A stretch of DNA of 64,000 nucleotides from Amycolatopsis sp. WQ 127309. GTDB lineage: Bacteria > Actinomycetota > Actinomycetes > Mycobacteriales > Pseudonocardiaceae. The notes under the pieces were generated by a model that worked only from the letters and a program-made list of their open reading frames with translations, was not told the DNA's origin and did not search any database. The stretch is taken from the NCBI RefSeq assembly GCF_023023025.1, contig NZ_CP095481.1, forward strand, positions 2,542,001 through 2,606,000, read 5' to 3'. Made by a program: the position numbers and the translations under genes. This document shows, one piece after another, positions 7,499-14,805 of this stretch. Each line of letters begins with the position of its first letter. Position 1 is the first letter of the stretch.

Positions 7499-7543
7499 AG
7501 AGCTACAAGCCACCGAGACCCTCCGAAGGGGATGCAGAAACCG

Positions 7544-7693
7544 ATGAACAACATCGCCGCCAAGCTCCGAGCCCGTCGCGCCGAGGTTCGCACTCGCCGG
7601 GCGCTGGACCGGGCGATCGACACCGCTGCCACCGCGACGGTTCGTCAGGAACTCATCGCGATCGCGCAGGCCCGCTCGGGCTACATGCGCTGA
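7544..7693 (+). CDS. 49-aa basic conserved-type small protein
   Basis: Starts at the ATG 12 nt after GAAGGGG; an ATG at 7532 in the same frame lacks a ribosome binding site. The product (MNNIAAKLRARRAEVRTRR...) is a highly basic helix followed by an Ala-rich helix ending ELIAIAQARSGYMR. I know similar 45-50-aa proteins in actinomycete genomes but no function for them. A strong terminator follows at 7788-7832, which supports a real monocistronic gene. It could bind nucleic acid; that is a guess from charge alone. Confidence 0.65.
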   Translation: MNNIAAKLRARRAEVRTRRALDRAIDTAATATVRQELIAIAQARSGYMR

Positions 7694-7787
7694 CAAACTC
7701 ACCAGTGGCGGTCGCCCATTCGAGTGACCTAGCCCACAAACTGGTGAAGGTGTAACGCCGCGCAAATCCGCGTCGATACCCCCTACG

Positions 7788-7832
7788 ACCCCGTGATGCT
7801 GGCGGACCCCCGACCTGGCAGCATCACGGGGT
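7788..7832 (+). terminator. Terminator of the 49-aa gene
   Basis: Perfect 14-bp arms 7788-7801 and 7819-7832 with a 17-nt loop, followed by TTCCCATTTT, the best T-rich tail in this part of the window. Confidence 0.85.
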
Positions 7833-7882
7833 TTCCCATTTTCCCCGAAACTTCTTGCCCGGGCCGCCTGATGGCGTAATCA

Positions 7883-7907
7883 TTGACTCCGTCAACGACT
7901 TTGTTGA
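7883..7907. promoter_or_regulatory. Operator-like dyads before MarR-GNAT gene
   Basis: TTGAC-TCC-GTCAA (7883-7895) overlaps TCAAC-N6-GTTGA (7892-7907), directly upstream of the gene's ribosome binding site. Position suits autoregulation by the MarR part. Confidence 0.5.
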
Positions 7908-7915
7908 GGTGGTCA

Positions 7916-8842
7916 ATGAACGACACTGAGCTGGCCGAACGGGTCGCCGCGGTCCGCGCCTTCAACCGGCTGTACACCGGCGTCATCGGTGTCCTGGACG
8001 AAGGCCCGGCCGACGCCGAGTACTCCCTCCCCGAAGCCCGGGTGCTCTTCGAGCTGACCCAGCGCGACCCGCTGGCCGTCACCGACCTGCGGAAACGCCT
8101 CGACCTCGACGCCGGGTACGCCAGCAGGCTGCTCGCCCGCCTCGAGGGCCGCGGCCTGATCACCCGCGAACGGTCCGACGAGGACGCCCGCCGTCAGCTC
8201 GTCCGGCCGACCGCCGCCGGCCGGGACGCCTTCGCGCTGCTCAACCGCCGGTCCACCGAACAGATCGGTGGCCTGCTCCGGCGCTTCGCCGACGAAGACC
8301 AGCGGCGCATGCTGGCCGCGATGCGCACGATCGGCGACGTCGTCGGCGAGCGCCGGCGCGACCCGGCGCTCGTCCTCCGCCCGCCACGACCGGGCGACCT
8401 CGGCTGGGTGGTGCAGCGGCACGGCGCGCTGTACGCCCGCGAGTACGGCTTCGACAACCGGTTCGAAGGGCTGGTCGCCCGCATCGTCGCGGACTTCGCC
8501 GTGCACGACGACACGCGCCAGGGCTTCTGGATCGCGGAGCTCGACGGCGAGCGCGTCGGCAGCATCGGCTGCGCCCGCGGCTCCGACGCGGACACCGCGA
8601 AGCTGCGGTTACTGCTGCTGGAGCCGTCGGCCCGGGGTCGCGGCGTCGGCAAGCGGCTGGTGACCGAGTGCGTCGAGTTCGCCAGGGCCCACGGCTACCG
8701 CGTGATGGAGCTGTCGACGGTGTCCATCCTCGACGCTGCCCGGGCGCTCTACCGCGCGGCCGGGTTCGAACTCGTCGAAGAAGCGGATTTCGACGGCTGG
8801 GGTCCGAAGCTGACCGAGGAGATCTGGCGCCGGGAGTTCTAA
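7916..8842 (+). CDS. MarR-type winged helix fused to GNAT acetyltransferase
   Basis: 308 aa from an ATG behind TTGAGGTGG. Residues about 20-140 are a MarR winged helix (LPEARVLFELTQRDP, LDAGYASRLLARLEGRGLI, beta-wing around RSDEDARRQLV). Residues about 155-308 are a GNAT domain with the acetyl-CoA loop RGRGVGKRL near 240-248 and ALYRAAGFELV. Such fusions are common in actinobacteria. They may couple gene control to acetylation of a small molecule or protein; the substrate is unknown. The stop codon overlaps that of the convergent AhpD-like gene by 4 bp. Confidence 0.88.
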   Translation: MNDTELAERVAAVRAFNRLYTGVIGVLDEGPADAEYSLPEARVLFELTQRDPLAVTDLRKRLDLDAGYASRLLARLEGRGLITRERSDEDARRQLVRPTAAGRDAFALLNRRSTEQIGGLLRRFADEDQRRMLAAMRTIGDVVGERRRDPALVLRPPRPGDLGWVVQRHGALYAREYGFDNRFEGLVARIVADFAVHDDTRQGFWIAELDGERVGSIGCARGSDADTAKLRLLLLEPSARGRGVGKRLVTECVEFARAHGYRVMELSTVSILDAARALYRAAGFELVEEADFDGWGPKLTEEIWRREF

Positions 8843-9414
8843 CGCGGGACGCGGCCGAGCAAGTAGAACTCCGGGTTCGGCCGCAACGCCGTCAGGTGCG
8901 CGAGCCGGTTCGACATCGCGAACAACGCCGTGATCGCGCCGACGTCCCAGATCTCGTCGTCGGTCAGCCCTGCGTCGCGCGCGGCTTCGAGGTCGCCTTC
9001 GCCGAACAGCGCCGAGTCCTGGGCCAGCGCGAGCGCCAGGTCGACGATCGCGCGGCCGCGTTCGTCCAGTTCCACCTGCCACGGGTTGCTCGACACGCGG
9101 TCGGCGAGCTCCGGGTCCTTGGCGCGGATGCGCAGGATCGCGCCGTGCGCGACGACGCAGTAGGTGCAGTGGTTGGCGCCCGACGTCGCGACGACGACCA
9201 GCTCGCGCTCGGCCTTGCTGAGCCCGTCGGAGCGTTCCATCAGCGCGTCGTGGTAGTCGAGGAACGCGCGCAGTTCGGCCGGCCGGTGGCCGAGCGCACG
9301 GAAGATGTTCGGCGTGAACCCGGACTTCTCCGCGATCACGCCGACGCGCTCGCGCAAGTCGTCGGGCAGGTCTTCGAGTTCCGTCACCGGGAACCGGCTC
9401 ACCGCGTCGCTCAT
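8839..9414 (-). CDS. AhpD-like peroxidase-related protein (carboxymuconolactone decarboxylase family)
   Basis: 191 aa from the ATG at 9414; a start at 9432 would add six residues. The redox motif NHCTYCVVAHG places Cys83, Cys86 and His90, with Glu71 upstream in SKAERELVVVATSGAN, as in AhpD-type alkylhydroperoxidases. This subfamily is often annotated as peroxidase-related. It probably acts in the cytoplasm as a thiol peroxidase. Convergent with the MarR-GNAT gene and divergent from the ceramidase-like gene, with only about 30 bp between starts. Confidence 0.85.
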   Translation of the reverse strand: MSDAVSRFPVTELEDLPDDLRERVGVIAEKSGFTPNIFRALGHRPAELRAFLDYHDALMERSDGLSKAERELVVVATSGANHCTYCVVAHGAILRIRAKDPELADRVSSNPWQVELDERGRAIVDLALALAQDSALFGEGDLEAARDAGLTDDEIWDVGAITALFAMSNRLAHLTALRPNPEFYLLGRVPR

Positions 9415-9446
9415 ACACTCCACGCTAGTCATGGTTGGCTGTCCCC

Positions 9447-10052
9447 GTGACGGACTACGTCGACGGGTACTGCGAACGGGTCGCGCCCGGGCTCTGGGGA
9501 GAACCCTTCAACAGTCTCAGCAATCTCGCGTTCCTCCTCGCCGCCGTGCTCGTGTGGCGGCTGGCCGCGGGGGATCGCGCCGGGCGTCTGCTCGCTGTGT
9601 TGATCGGGCTGGTTTTCGCGGCCAGCACGGCGTTTCACCTGATCGCGACGCGCTGGGCCGGCGTCGCGGATTCGGTGAGCATTCTCGTTTTCGTGCTGGT
9701 GTACGTCGTGGTGTTCGCGCGCGTCTTCTACGGCTGGCGCCTGGCGTGGCTTGCCGCACCCGCGTTCCTCGTGCTCACCGTCGTCACGGCGTTGCTCGGG
9801 GGCGGGCTCTACCTCTCCGCGCTCATCGCGTTCGGCGTCTTCGTCGCGCTTCTCGCCTTCTCGCGCGACGCCTCCTGGACGCACTTCGCTGTGGCGGGTG
9901 CGATTTTCGCGCTGTCACTGAGCTTGCGCACGCTCGACCGGGACGTCTGCGACTACGTCCCGGCCGGCACGCACTTCCTCTGGCACCTGCTCAACGGCGT
10001 GGTGCTCTACCTCGTTTCCCGCGCGGTGATCAGCCGGCGCACCGCTCAGTGA
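9447..10052 (+). CDS. Ceramidase-like CREST-family membrane hydrolase
   Basis: 201 aa from a GTG; a TTG at 9435 is an alternative. About six or seven hydrophobic segments. The CREST/alkaline-ceramidase metal-site pattern is present: His63 in TAFHLIA, Asp76 in VADSVS and the pair His176/His180 in THFLWH, plus the N-terminal VDGYCE and FNSLSN signature. These enzymes are zinc-dependent amidases acting on lipids in the membrane. The bacterial substrate is not known. Its 3' end overlaps the convergent symporter gene by 7 bp. Confidence 0.82.
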   Translation: MTDYVDGYCERVAPGLWGEPFNSLSNLAFLLAAVLVWRLAAGDRAGRLLAVLIGLVFAASTAFHLIATRWAGVADSVSILVFVLVYVVVFARVFYGWRLAWLAAPAFLVLTVVTALLGGGLYLSALIAFGVFVALLAFSRDASWTHFAVAGAIFALSLSLRTLDRDVCDYVPAGTHFLWHLLNGVVLYLVSRAVISRRTAQ

Positions 10053-11704
10053 GCAGCGCCGATCGGGCGCAGGTTCTTGTCGTTCTCGTCGGCCAGGTAG
10101 TCCGCGGGGTTGGTGTCGTCGGTGCCGTTGAACACCTTCATCTGCCGCGCGATCACCGTGACGATCGCGGCGACCACCAGGTTGGCGATCAACGCGACGA
10201 AGCCGACGTAGATCTGCACCAGCGAGCCCGAGAACGGGTGCCAGCCGAAGATCGACAAGTTGCCGAGCGACAGCGCCGAACCGCCGAAGTGGAGCTTTCC
10301 GTTGGCCGGGTTGGGGATGCCGTACAGCATGATCAGGCCCCAGCCGATGCCGACGACCCAGCCCGCGATCAGGCCCCAGCGGTGGAACCAGCGCGTGTAC
10401 AGCGCGAGCGCGACCGCCGGCAGCGTCTGCAGGATCAGCACGCCGCCGATGAGCTGCAGGTCGATCGAGAACTGCGGGTCGATCAGGATGATCACCGCGA
10501 CCGCACCCAGCTTCACGACCAGCGAAGCGAGCTTCGCCTGCTTCGCTTCTTCCTGCGGGGTCGCGTTCTTGCGGATGTACTCCTTGTAGATGTTGCGCGT
10601 CCACAGGTTCGCCGCGGCGATCGACATGATCGCGGCCGGCACCAGCGCGCCGATGCCGATCGCGGCGAACGCGATGCCGGCGAACCACGACGAGAACTGG
10701 TTGTCGAACAGCACCGGGACGATCGTGTTGCCGTCCGGCTTGCCGGTCGCCGCGTTCGTCAGCGGCTTGACACCCGCCGTGATCGCGACGTACCCGAGCA
10801 GCGCCAGCAGGCCCAGCACCAGCGAGTACGCCGGCAGCGCGACCATGTTCTTCTTGATGACGCTGCGGCCGCGCGAGGCCAGCACGCTGGTCAGCGAGTG
10901 CGGGTAGAGGAACAGCGCGAGCGCCGAACCCAGGGCCAGCGTCGCGTACTGCAGCTGGTTGTTCGCGTTCAGCAGGATCGACCCGGCCGGCTTGCCGGTG
11001 GCCGGGTTCGGCGTGCCGAGCTTCGCCGCCGCCGTGTCGAAGATGTGCGACCAGCCGCCCAGCTTCGAGGGCAGGTAGATGATCGCCACGAGGATGACGA
11101 TGTAGATCAGGATGTCCTTGACGAACGCGATCAGCGCGGGCGCCCGCAGGCCGGACTGGTAGGTGTAGACCGCCAGGATGATGAAGGCGATCAGCAGCGG
11201 CAGGTGCCCGACGATGCCGGAGCCGTTGATGCCCATCGTCCGCAGCACGGCTTCGAGACCGACCAGCTGCAGCGCGATGTACGGCATGGTCGCGACGATG
11301 CCGGTGATGGCGATCAGCAGCGCGAGGATCGGCGAGCCGAAGCGGCCGCGCACGAAGTCGGCCGGGGTGACGTAGCCGCGGACCCGCGACACCGACCACA
11401 TCCGCAGGGCCGGGAGCAGGACGATCGGGTAGACGACGATCGTGTACGGCAGCGCGTAGAGGCCGAGCGCGCCGGCGCTGAACACCAGCGCGGGCACCGC
11501 GACGAACGTGTACGCCGTGTAGAGGTCGCCGCCGAGCAGGAACCAGGTGACCCACGAGCCGAACTTGCGGCCGCCGAGGCCCCACTCGTCCAGGTGGTCC
11601 AGCCCGCCGCCGCGCTGCCAGCGCGCGGCCATGAACCCGAGCACGGTGACCAGCAGGAACAGGATCGTGAAGATGATCAGTTCCGGCCACTGCAGGTTGC
11701 TCAT
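10046..11704 (-). CDS. Sodium:solute symporter (MctC-like monocarboxylate uptake)
   Basis: 552 aa with about 13 predicted membrane segments and the SSS-family signatures GGRKFGSWVTWFLLGGDLYTAYTF near the N-terminus and FAAIGIGALVPAAIMSIAAANLWTRN in the second half. Pairing with an upstream DUF3311 protein is typical of acetate/propionate/pyruvate symporters such as corynebacterial MctC, which is the basis of the substrate guess. Its ATG overlaps the DUF3311 stop by 4 bp, so the pair is coupled. Confidence 0.88.
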   Translation of the reverse strand: MSNLQWPELIIFTILFLLVTVLGFMAARWQRGGGLDHLDEWGLGGRKFGSWVTWFLLGGDLYTAYTFVAVPALVFSAGALGLYALPYTIVVYPIVLLPALRMWSVSRVRGYVTPADFVRGRFGSPILALLIAITGIVATMPYIALQLVGLEAVLRTMGINGSGIVGHLPLLIAFIILAVYTYQSGLRAPALIAFVKDILIYIVILVAIIYLPSKLGGWSHIFDTAAAKLGTPNPATGKPAGSILLNANNQLQYATLALGSALALFLYPHSLTSVLASRGRSVIKKNMVALPAYSLVLGLLALLGYVAITAGVKPLTNAATGKPDGNTIVPVLFDNQFSSWFAGIAFAAIGIGALVPAAIMSIAAANLWTRNIYKEYIRKNATPQEEAKQAKLASLVVKLGAVAVIILIDPQFSIDLQLIGGVLILQTLPAVALALYTRWFHRWGLIAGWVVGIGWGLIMLYGIPNPANGKLHFGGSALSLGNLSIFGWHPFSGSLVQIYVGFVALIANLVVAAIVTVIARQMKVFNGTDDTNPADYLADENDKNLRPIGAAH

Positions 11705-11982
11705 CGAGCGTCCCCCTCGTCCAGGTCGTCGACGCTCAGCTTGTCCGGGGCGTCACCGGCCGGCTTCTCCCGCGTCATCAGGTAGACGATCCACGTGCTG
11801 AGGACCCCGACCGCGACGAAGAGGAACTGGAACCAGTAGAAGAACGGCATCCCGAACAGCCGCGGACCGTCCATGTTGAACAGTGGCGTGACCAGGACCA
11901 GCAGCGGGACGATCAAGAGCAGGTACCACGGGTTGAAGGGCTTCCCGCGCACCTTCCCGTCGTCGTGCTTCACAGTCGACAT
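11701..11982 (-). CDS. DUF3311 small membrane protein, symporter partner
   Basis: 93 aa with two membrane segments (YLLLIVPLLVLVTPLFN and FYWFQFLFVAVGVLSTWIVY) and an acidic tail. This is the DUF3311 pattern, seen almost always just before SSS symporters and thought to be an accessory subunit. GAGG precedes the ATG by 5 nt. First gene of the two-gene operon. Confidence 0.85.
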   Translation of the reverse strand: MSTVKHDDGKVRGKPFNPWYLLLIVPLLVLVTPLFNMDGPRLFGMPFFYWFQFLFVAVGVLSTWIVYLMTREKPAGDAPDKLSVDDLDEGDAR

Positions 11983-12109
11983 CGGACCTCACCTAACACT
12001 CCCGTAACCGACCGCCTGACCTTAGAACCTGGCTGACGGGACGTCACGTCTGTCCGATATCGATTTGATCGCCGCGTACCGCGTTGCCGGCCAACACCCC
12101 GACCAACGT

Positions 12110-12181
12110 CGGTTGCCCCGTCGTTACCCGCCCTATATCAATAGCGCGACTCCACTTGAAGAAAATCCAAAGGGGCAACCG
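12110..12181 (+). promoter_or_regulatory. Leader hairpin masking the ribosome binding site of the tap gene
   Basis: CGGTTGCCCC at 12110-12119 is the exact complement of GGGGCAACCG at 12172-12181. The second strand contains the Shine-Dalgarno GGGG and runs up to the base before the ATG. If the transcript begins upstream of 12110, translation could be shut by this 10-bp stem. No known riboswitch class is recognised. Confidence 0.45.
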
Positions 12182-12182
12182 T

Positions 12183-13802
12183 ATGACACGACTCCGCTAC
12201 GCGGTGGTGATCCCGGCGATCGCCGGCACCCTGCTGGCCGGGTTCACGCCTGCGTTCGCAGGTCAGGAGGCCGCGGCGGCCAAGCTGCCGCGGAACTCCA
12301 CGAACATCCCGGTGCAGTACGCGAACCAGAAGCTGGACTGGCACAAGTGCGCCGTCCCCGCCGAGCTGCCGACGGCCCCGCCCGCGGGCGCCGAGGACAT
12401 GGAGTGCGCGACCTACAAGACGCCGCGCAACTGGTACCAGGCGAACGCCCAGATCGACCTGACCATCGCCGTCAGCCGCCTGAAGGCGACCGGCGACGCG
12501 ACGGCCAGCGTCGTCACCAACCCCGGCGGCCCGGGCGCGCCCGGCCGGAACTTCCCGGCGCGGCTGCGCAACCAGCCGAAGCTGCGGGAGCACCAGGAGA
12601 TCGTCGGGTTCGACCCGCGCGGCACCGGCAAGAGCACGAACATCACGTGCGGCGGCGCCATCGGCACCGGCTCGGACCTGGACCCGCGTGACCGCGACCG
12701 CGCGAACCTGAACCTGATCCTGCAGGCGACGAAGTACGCCGCGCAGTCGTGCCAGGTGAAGTCCGGTGAGCTCGGCCCGCTGATCAACACCGACCAGACG
12801 GTCAAGGACATCGACCTGCTGCGCGTGCTGCTCGGCCGCGACAAGATCAACTGGGTCGGCTACTCCGCGGGCACCTGGATGGGCGCGCACTACGCCCAGG
12901 CCTACCCCGCGCGCACCGGCCGGTTCGTGCTCGACTCCTCGACGGAGTTCACGACGACCTGGCAGAAGTCGTTCGACTGGCAGCCGCTCGGCTTCGAGCG
13001 CCGCTTCCGGTCCGACTTCCTCCCGTGGGTGGCGAAGTACGACAAGCTCTACCACTTCGGCACCACCGGCGAGGCGGCCCGCCAGACCTACGAGCAGGTC
13101 CGCTACGCCCTGACCCAGGGCGCGGTCACCCTGCCCGACGGTTCGAGCGTGTCGGCCAACGGCCTGGACGCCTTCATCGCGTCGCAGATCTACTCGAAGC
13201 GCGCGTTCCCGGCGCTGGCCGACTACCTGGTCAGCGTCCGCACGCTGACCCAGGGCACCGCTTCGGCGCAGTCGAAGTCGTCGGCCGCGCAGAAGGTCAA
13301 GGTCGCGGACAAGAGCACCACGACGCTCGGCCCGCAGCCGCTGATGGTCCCGAGCGACGGCGACTCGTACGACGCCAGCTTCTGGAGCATCCCCTGCAAC
13401 GAGGGTCCGTGGACCGGCACGACGAACAGTGCCATCAAGGACTCGCAGAAGCTGATCGACAAGCAGCAGCCGCTGCTGGGCGCCGGCTGGTTCATCCAGC
13501 CGTGCCTGTTCTGGAAGAAGACCCCGGCGCCGCTGCCCGTGCTGGACGGCAAGGGTGTCCCGCCGGTGCTGATCGTCGAGTCGGAGCACGACCCGGCGAC
13601 GCCGATCGAGGGCGCGCGCCGCGCGCACAAGGCGTTCGCGGGTTCGCGGATGCTGACGATCACCGGCGAGGGTGACCACGGGATCTACGCCGGCGGCAAC
13701 GCGGGTGTGGACAAGGTCGTGGAGGCCTACCTGGTCGACGGTGTTGTGCCGAACGACCAGAGCCTGCCCGGTGTGGCACTGCCGGTGCCTCCGGGCGCCT
13801 GA
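12183..13802 (+). CDS. tap: Secreted tripeptidyl aminopeptidase-type alpha/beta hydrolase (S33)
   Basis: 539 aa with a Sec signal peptide (MTRLRYAVVIPAIAGTLLAG, cleavage probably after AFA near residue 26). Oxyanion region NPGGPGAPGR, nucleophile Ser228 in GYSAGTW, Asp470 in EHDPATPIE and His499 in GEGDHGIY complete the triad. TAP-like C-terminal domain present. Streptomyces Tap enzymes remove N-terminal tripeptides from secreted proteins. AAAGGGG precedes the ATG at good distance. Single gene with its own terminator and a possible translation-controlling leader. Confidence 0.9.
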   Translation: MTRLRYAVVIPAIAGTLLAGFTPAFAGQEAAAAKLPRNSTNIPVQYANQKLDWHKCAVPAELPTAPPAGAEDMECATYKTPRNWYQANAQIDLTIAVSRLKATGDATASVVTNPGGPGAPGRNFPARLRNQPKLREHQEIVGFDPRGTGKSTNITCGGAIGTGSDLDPRDRDRANLNLILQATKYAAQSCQVKSGELGPLINTDQTVKDIDLLRVLLGRDKINWVGYSAGTWMGAHYAQAYPARTGRFVLDSSTEFTTTWQKSFDWQPLGFERRFRSDFLPWVAKYDKLYHFGTTGEAARQTYEQVRYALTQGAVTLPDGSSVSANGLDAFIASQIYSKRAFPALADYLVSVRTLTQGTASAQSKSSAAQKVKVADKSTTTLGPQPLMVPSDGDSYDASFWSIPCNEGPWTGTTNSAIKDSQKLIDKQQPLLGAGWFIQPCLFWKKTPAPLPVLDGKGVPPVLIVESEHDPATPIEGARRAHKAFAGSRMLTITGEGDHGIYAGGNAGVDKVVEAYLVDGVVPNDQSLPGVALPVPPGA

Positions 13803-13820
13803 CGCCACAAGGTGTTGTGG

Positions 13821-13852
13821 AAGCCCCGTCGAACTCCGGTTCGGCGGGGCTT
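13821..13852 (+). terminator. Terminator of the tap gene
   Basis: Arms 13821-13834 and 13839-13852 (AAGCCCCG... / ...CGGGGCTT) with one mismatch and a TCCG loop, followed by TTCC, 20 bp after the stop. Confidence 0.8.
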
Positions 13853-13872
13853 TTCCACACCTGTGCACAGAG

Positions 13873-13892
13873 TTGTCCACAGGCAGTGGATA
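13873..13892. promoter_or_regulatory. DnaA-box pair before XRE gene
   Basis: TTGTCCACA (13873-13881) is an exact DnaA box. GTGGATAA, 5 nt further on (13885-13892), matches the inverse of TTATCCAC. Both sit just upstream of the XRE gene's -10 element, so DnaA could influence this promoter. Confidence 0.45.
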
Positions 13893-13903
13893 ACTACTGG
13901 TAT

Positions 13904-13909
13904 TAGAAT
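13904..13909 (+). promoter_or_regulatory. -10 element of leaderless XRE gene
   Basis: TAGAAT lies 7 nt before the ATG at 13917 and no Shine-Dalgarno is present (TGGTTTC in between). A convincing -35 is not visible. Confidence 0.6.
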
Positions 13910-13916
13910 TGGTTTC

Positions 13917-14189
13917 ATGGTGCGAGTACCGCTGACGGAGGAAGAGCGCGAGCGAGGCGAACGCCTCGGTCAGGCGCTGCGGACGGCGCGGGCCGGCCGG
14001 AGCATGGTCGACGTCGCGGGGGAAGCCGGGATCTCGGTCGAGACGCTCCGCAAGATCGAGACCGGCCGAATCCCGACACCGGCGTTCTTCACGGTCACGG
14101 CCATCGCGGACGCCGTCGGCCTGCCGCTGGACGAGCTGCGCGCGACCGTCGCACCGGCCGCGTCACCACCGCTTTCGCAGGCCAGCTAG
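13917..14189 (+). CDS. XRE-type helix-turn-helix regulator
   Basis: 90 aa. Helix-turn-helix in residues about 15-75: LGQALRTARAGRSMVDVAGEAGISVETLRKIETGRIPTPAFFTVTAIADAVG in outline, the standard XRE/Cro arrangement with the KIETGR turn. The rest is a short Ala/Pro tail, so there is no sensor domain. The start is set by the TAGAAT -10 element. It converges on the EndoU-like gene with 7 bp between stops. Target genes are unknown; antitoxin function is possible but unsupported because the two genes face each other. Confidence 0.85.
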   Translation: MVRVPLTEEERERGERLGQALRTARAGRSMVDVAGEAGISVETLRKIETGRIPTPAFFTVTAIADAVGLPLDELRATVAPAASPPLSQAS

Positions 14190-14196
14190 GCCTTGG

Positions 14197-14775
14197 TCAC
14201 GAGGCGCGTAGCTGCGTCAGGATGTGGTCGCGGTCGTTGAGGAACGCGCAGCCCGCTACCGGCAGGTCGTAGCTGTTCAGCAGCTTCTCGAAGTCCGACA
14301 GCTCGTCGGCCGAGAACTTCAGGTCGACCTTTGCCGCGTGTGCGGCCAGGACGTCCGCCAGCTCTTCCCACTCGCCTGACCAGAGCAGCGTGCGGTAGTG
14401 CGTGAAGTCCTCGGGGGAGAGCCGGTCGCCGAGCATCGTGAGGACGCTGTCGGCGAAGAAGCTGATGCGGTTCTCCTTGAGGTCGGCGACCGTCGGGTTC
14501 GCCGGGTCGCGGGCCGCGTCCGGGTTGCGGGTCACGCCGGGGCCCGCCACCGGGTAGGCCGTGTGCACGTAGCCGTTCTCCTCGACCAGCACGACGATGT
14601 GCACGTTGAACCGCTCGCCGGCACACCGCCACCGGCCGTTCCGCTGCTGCCGCCGGGCCTCGCTCGGGTCGTTCGCGACGTCCTTCACCACCGAGATGAT
14701 GTGCTCGTCGTTCCAGCCCGGCGGGAACTCGCTGGTCGCCCGGCGCCCCACCCCTGACGCGTGTCCGCCACCCAT
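14197..14775 (-). CDS. EndoU-like nuclease-domain protein, orphan
   Basis: 192 aa. Residues 1-90 follow the bacterial EndoU pattern: GGGHASG, FPPGWNDEHIISVVKDVA.DP, then HIVVLVEENGYVHTAYPV. EndoU domains are RNA-cleaving toxin tips of polymorphic secretion systems. Here there is no signal peptide or delivery domain, and the protein begins at the GGGH motif; an in-frame TGA 30 nt upstream rules out a longer form. The first catalytic His of the family, normally N-terminal to that motif, thus appears missing. Residues 95-192 are a separate helical region (LSPEDFTHYRTLLWSGEW) I cannot name. Last gene of the LLM/ABC operon. Confidence 0.6.
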   Translation of the reverse strand: MGGGHASGVGRRATSEFPPGWNDEHIISVVKDVANDPSEARRQQRNGRWRCAGERFNVHIVVLVEENGYVHTAYPVAGPGVTRNPDAARDPANPTVADLKENRISFFADSVLTMLGDRLSPEDFTHYRTLLWSGEWEELADVLAAHAAKVDLKFSADELSDFEKLLNSYDLPVAGCAFLNDRDHILTQLRAS

Positions 14776-14805
14776 GACTGCTCCATTCGTCGCATCGAGG
14801 GTAGG

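Noticed and set aside
7369..12124. 13-base identity GTTGCCCCGTCGT at 7373 and 12112
   Set aside because: Short and isolated; only the 12110 copy has a complement near a ribosome binding site, so I treat the match as chance.
5839..13892. Chromosomal replication origin, because of several DnaA boxes
   Set aside because: Too few boxes, no AT-rich unwinding region and no dnaA, dnaN or rpmH nearby.
13917..14775. XRE plus EndoU-like genes as a toxin-antitoxin operon
   Set aside because: The genes converge and cannot share a promoter. EndoU-like is the last gene of a different operon and lacks a clear complete active site.
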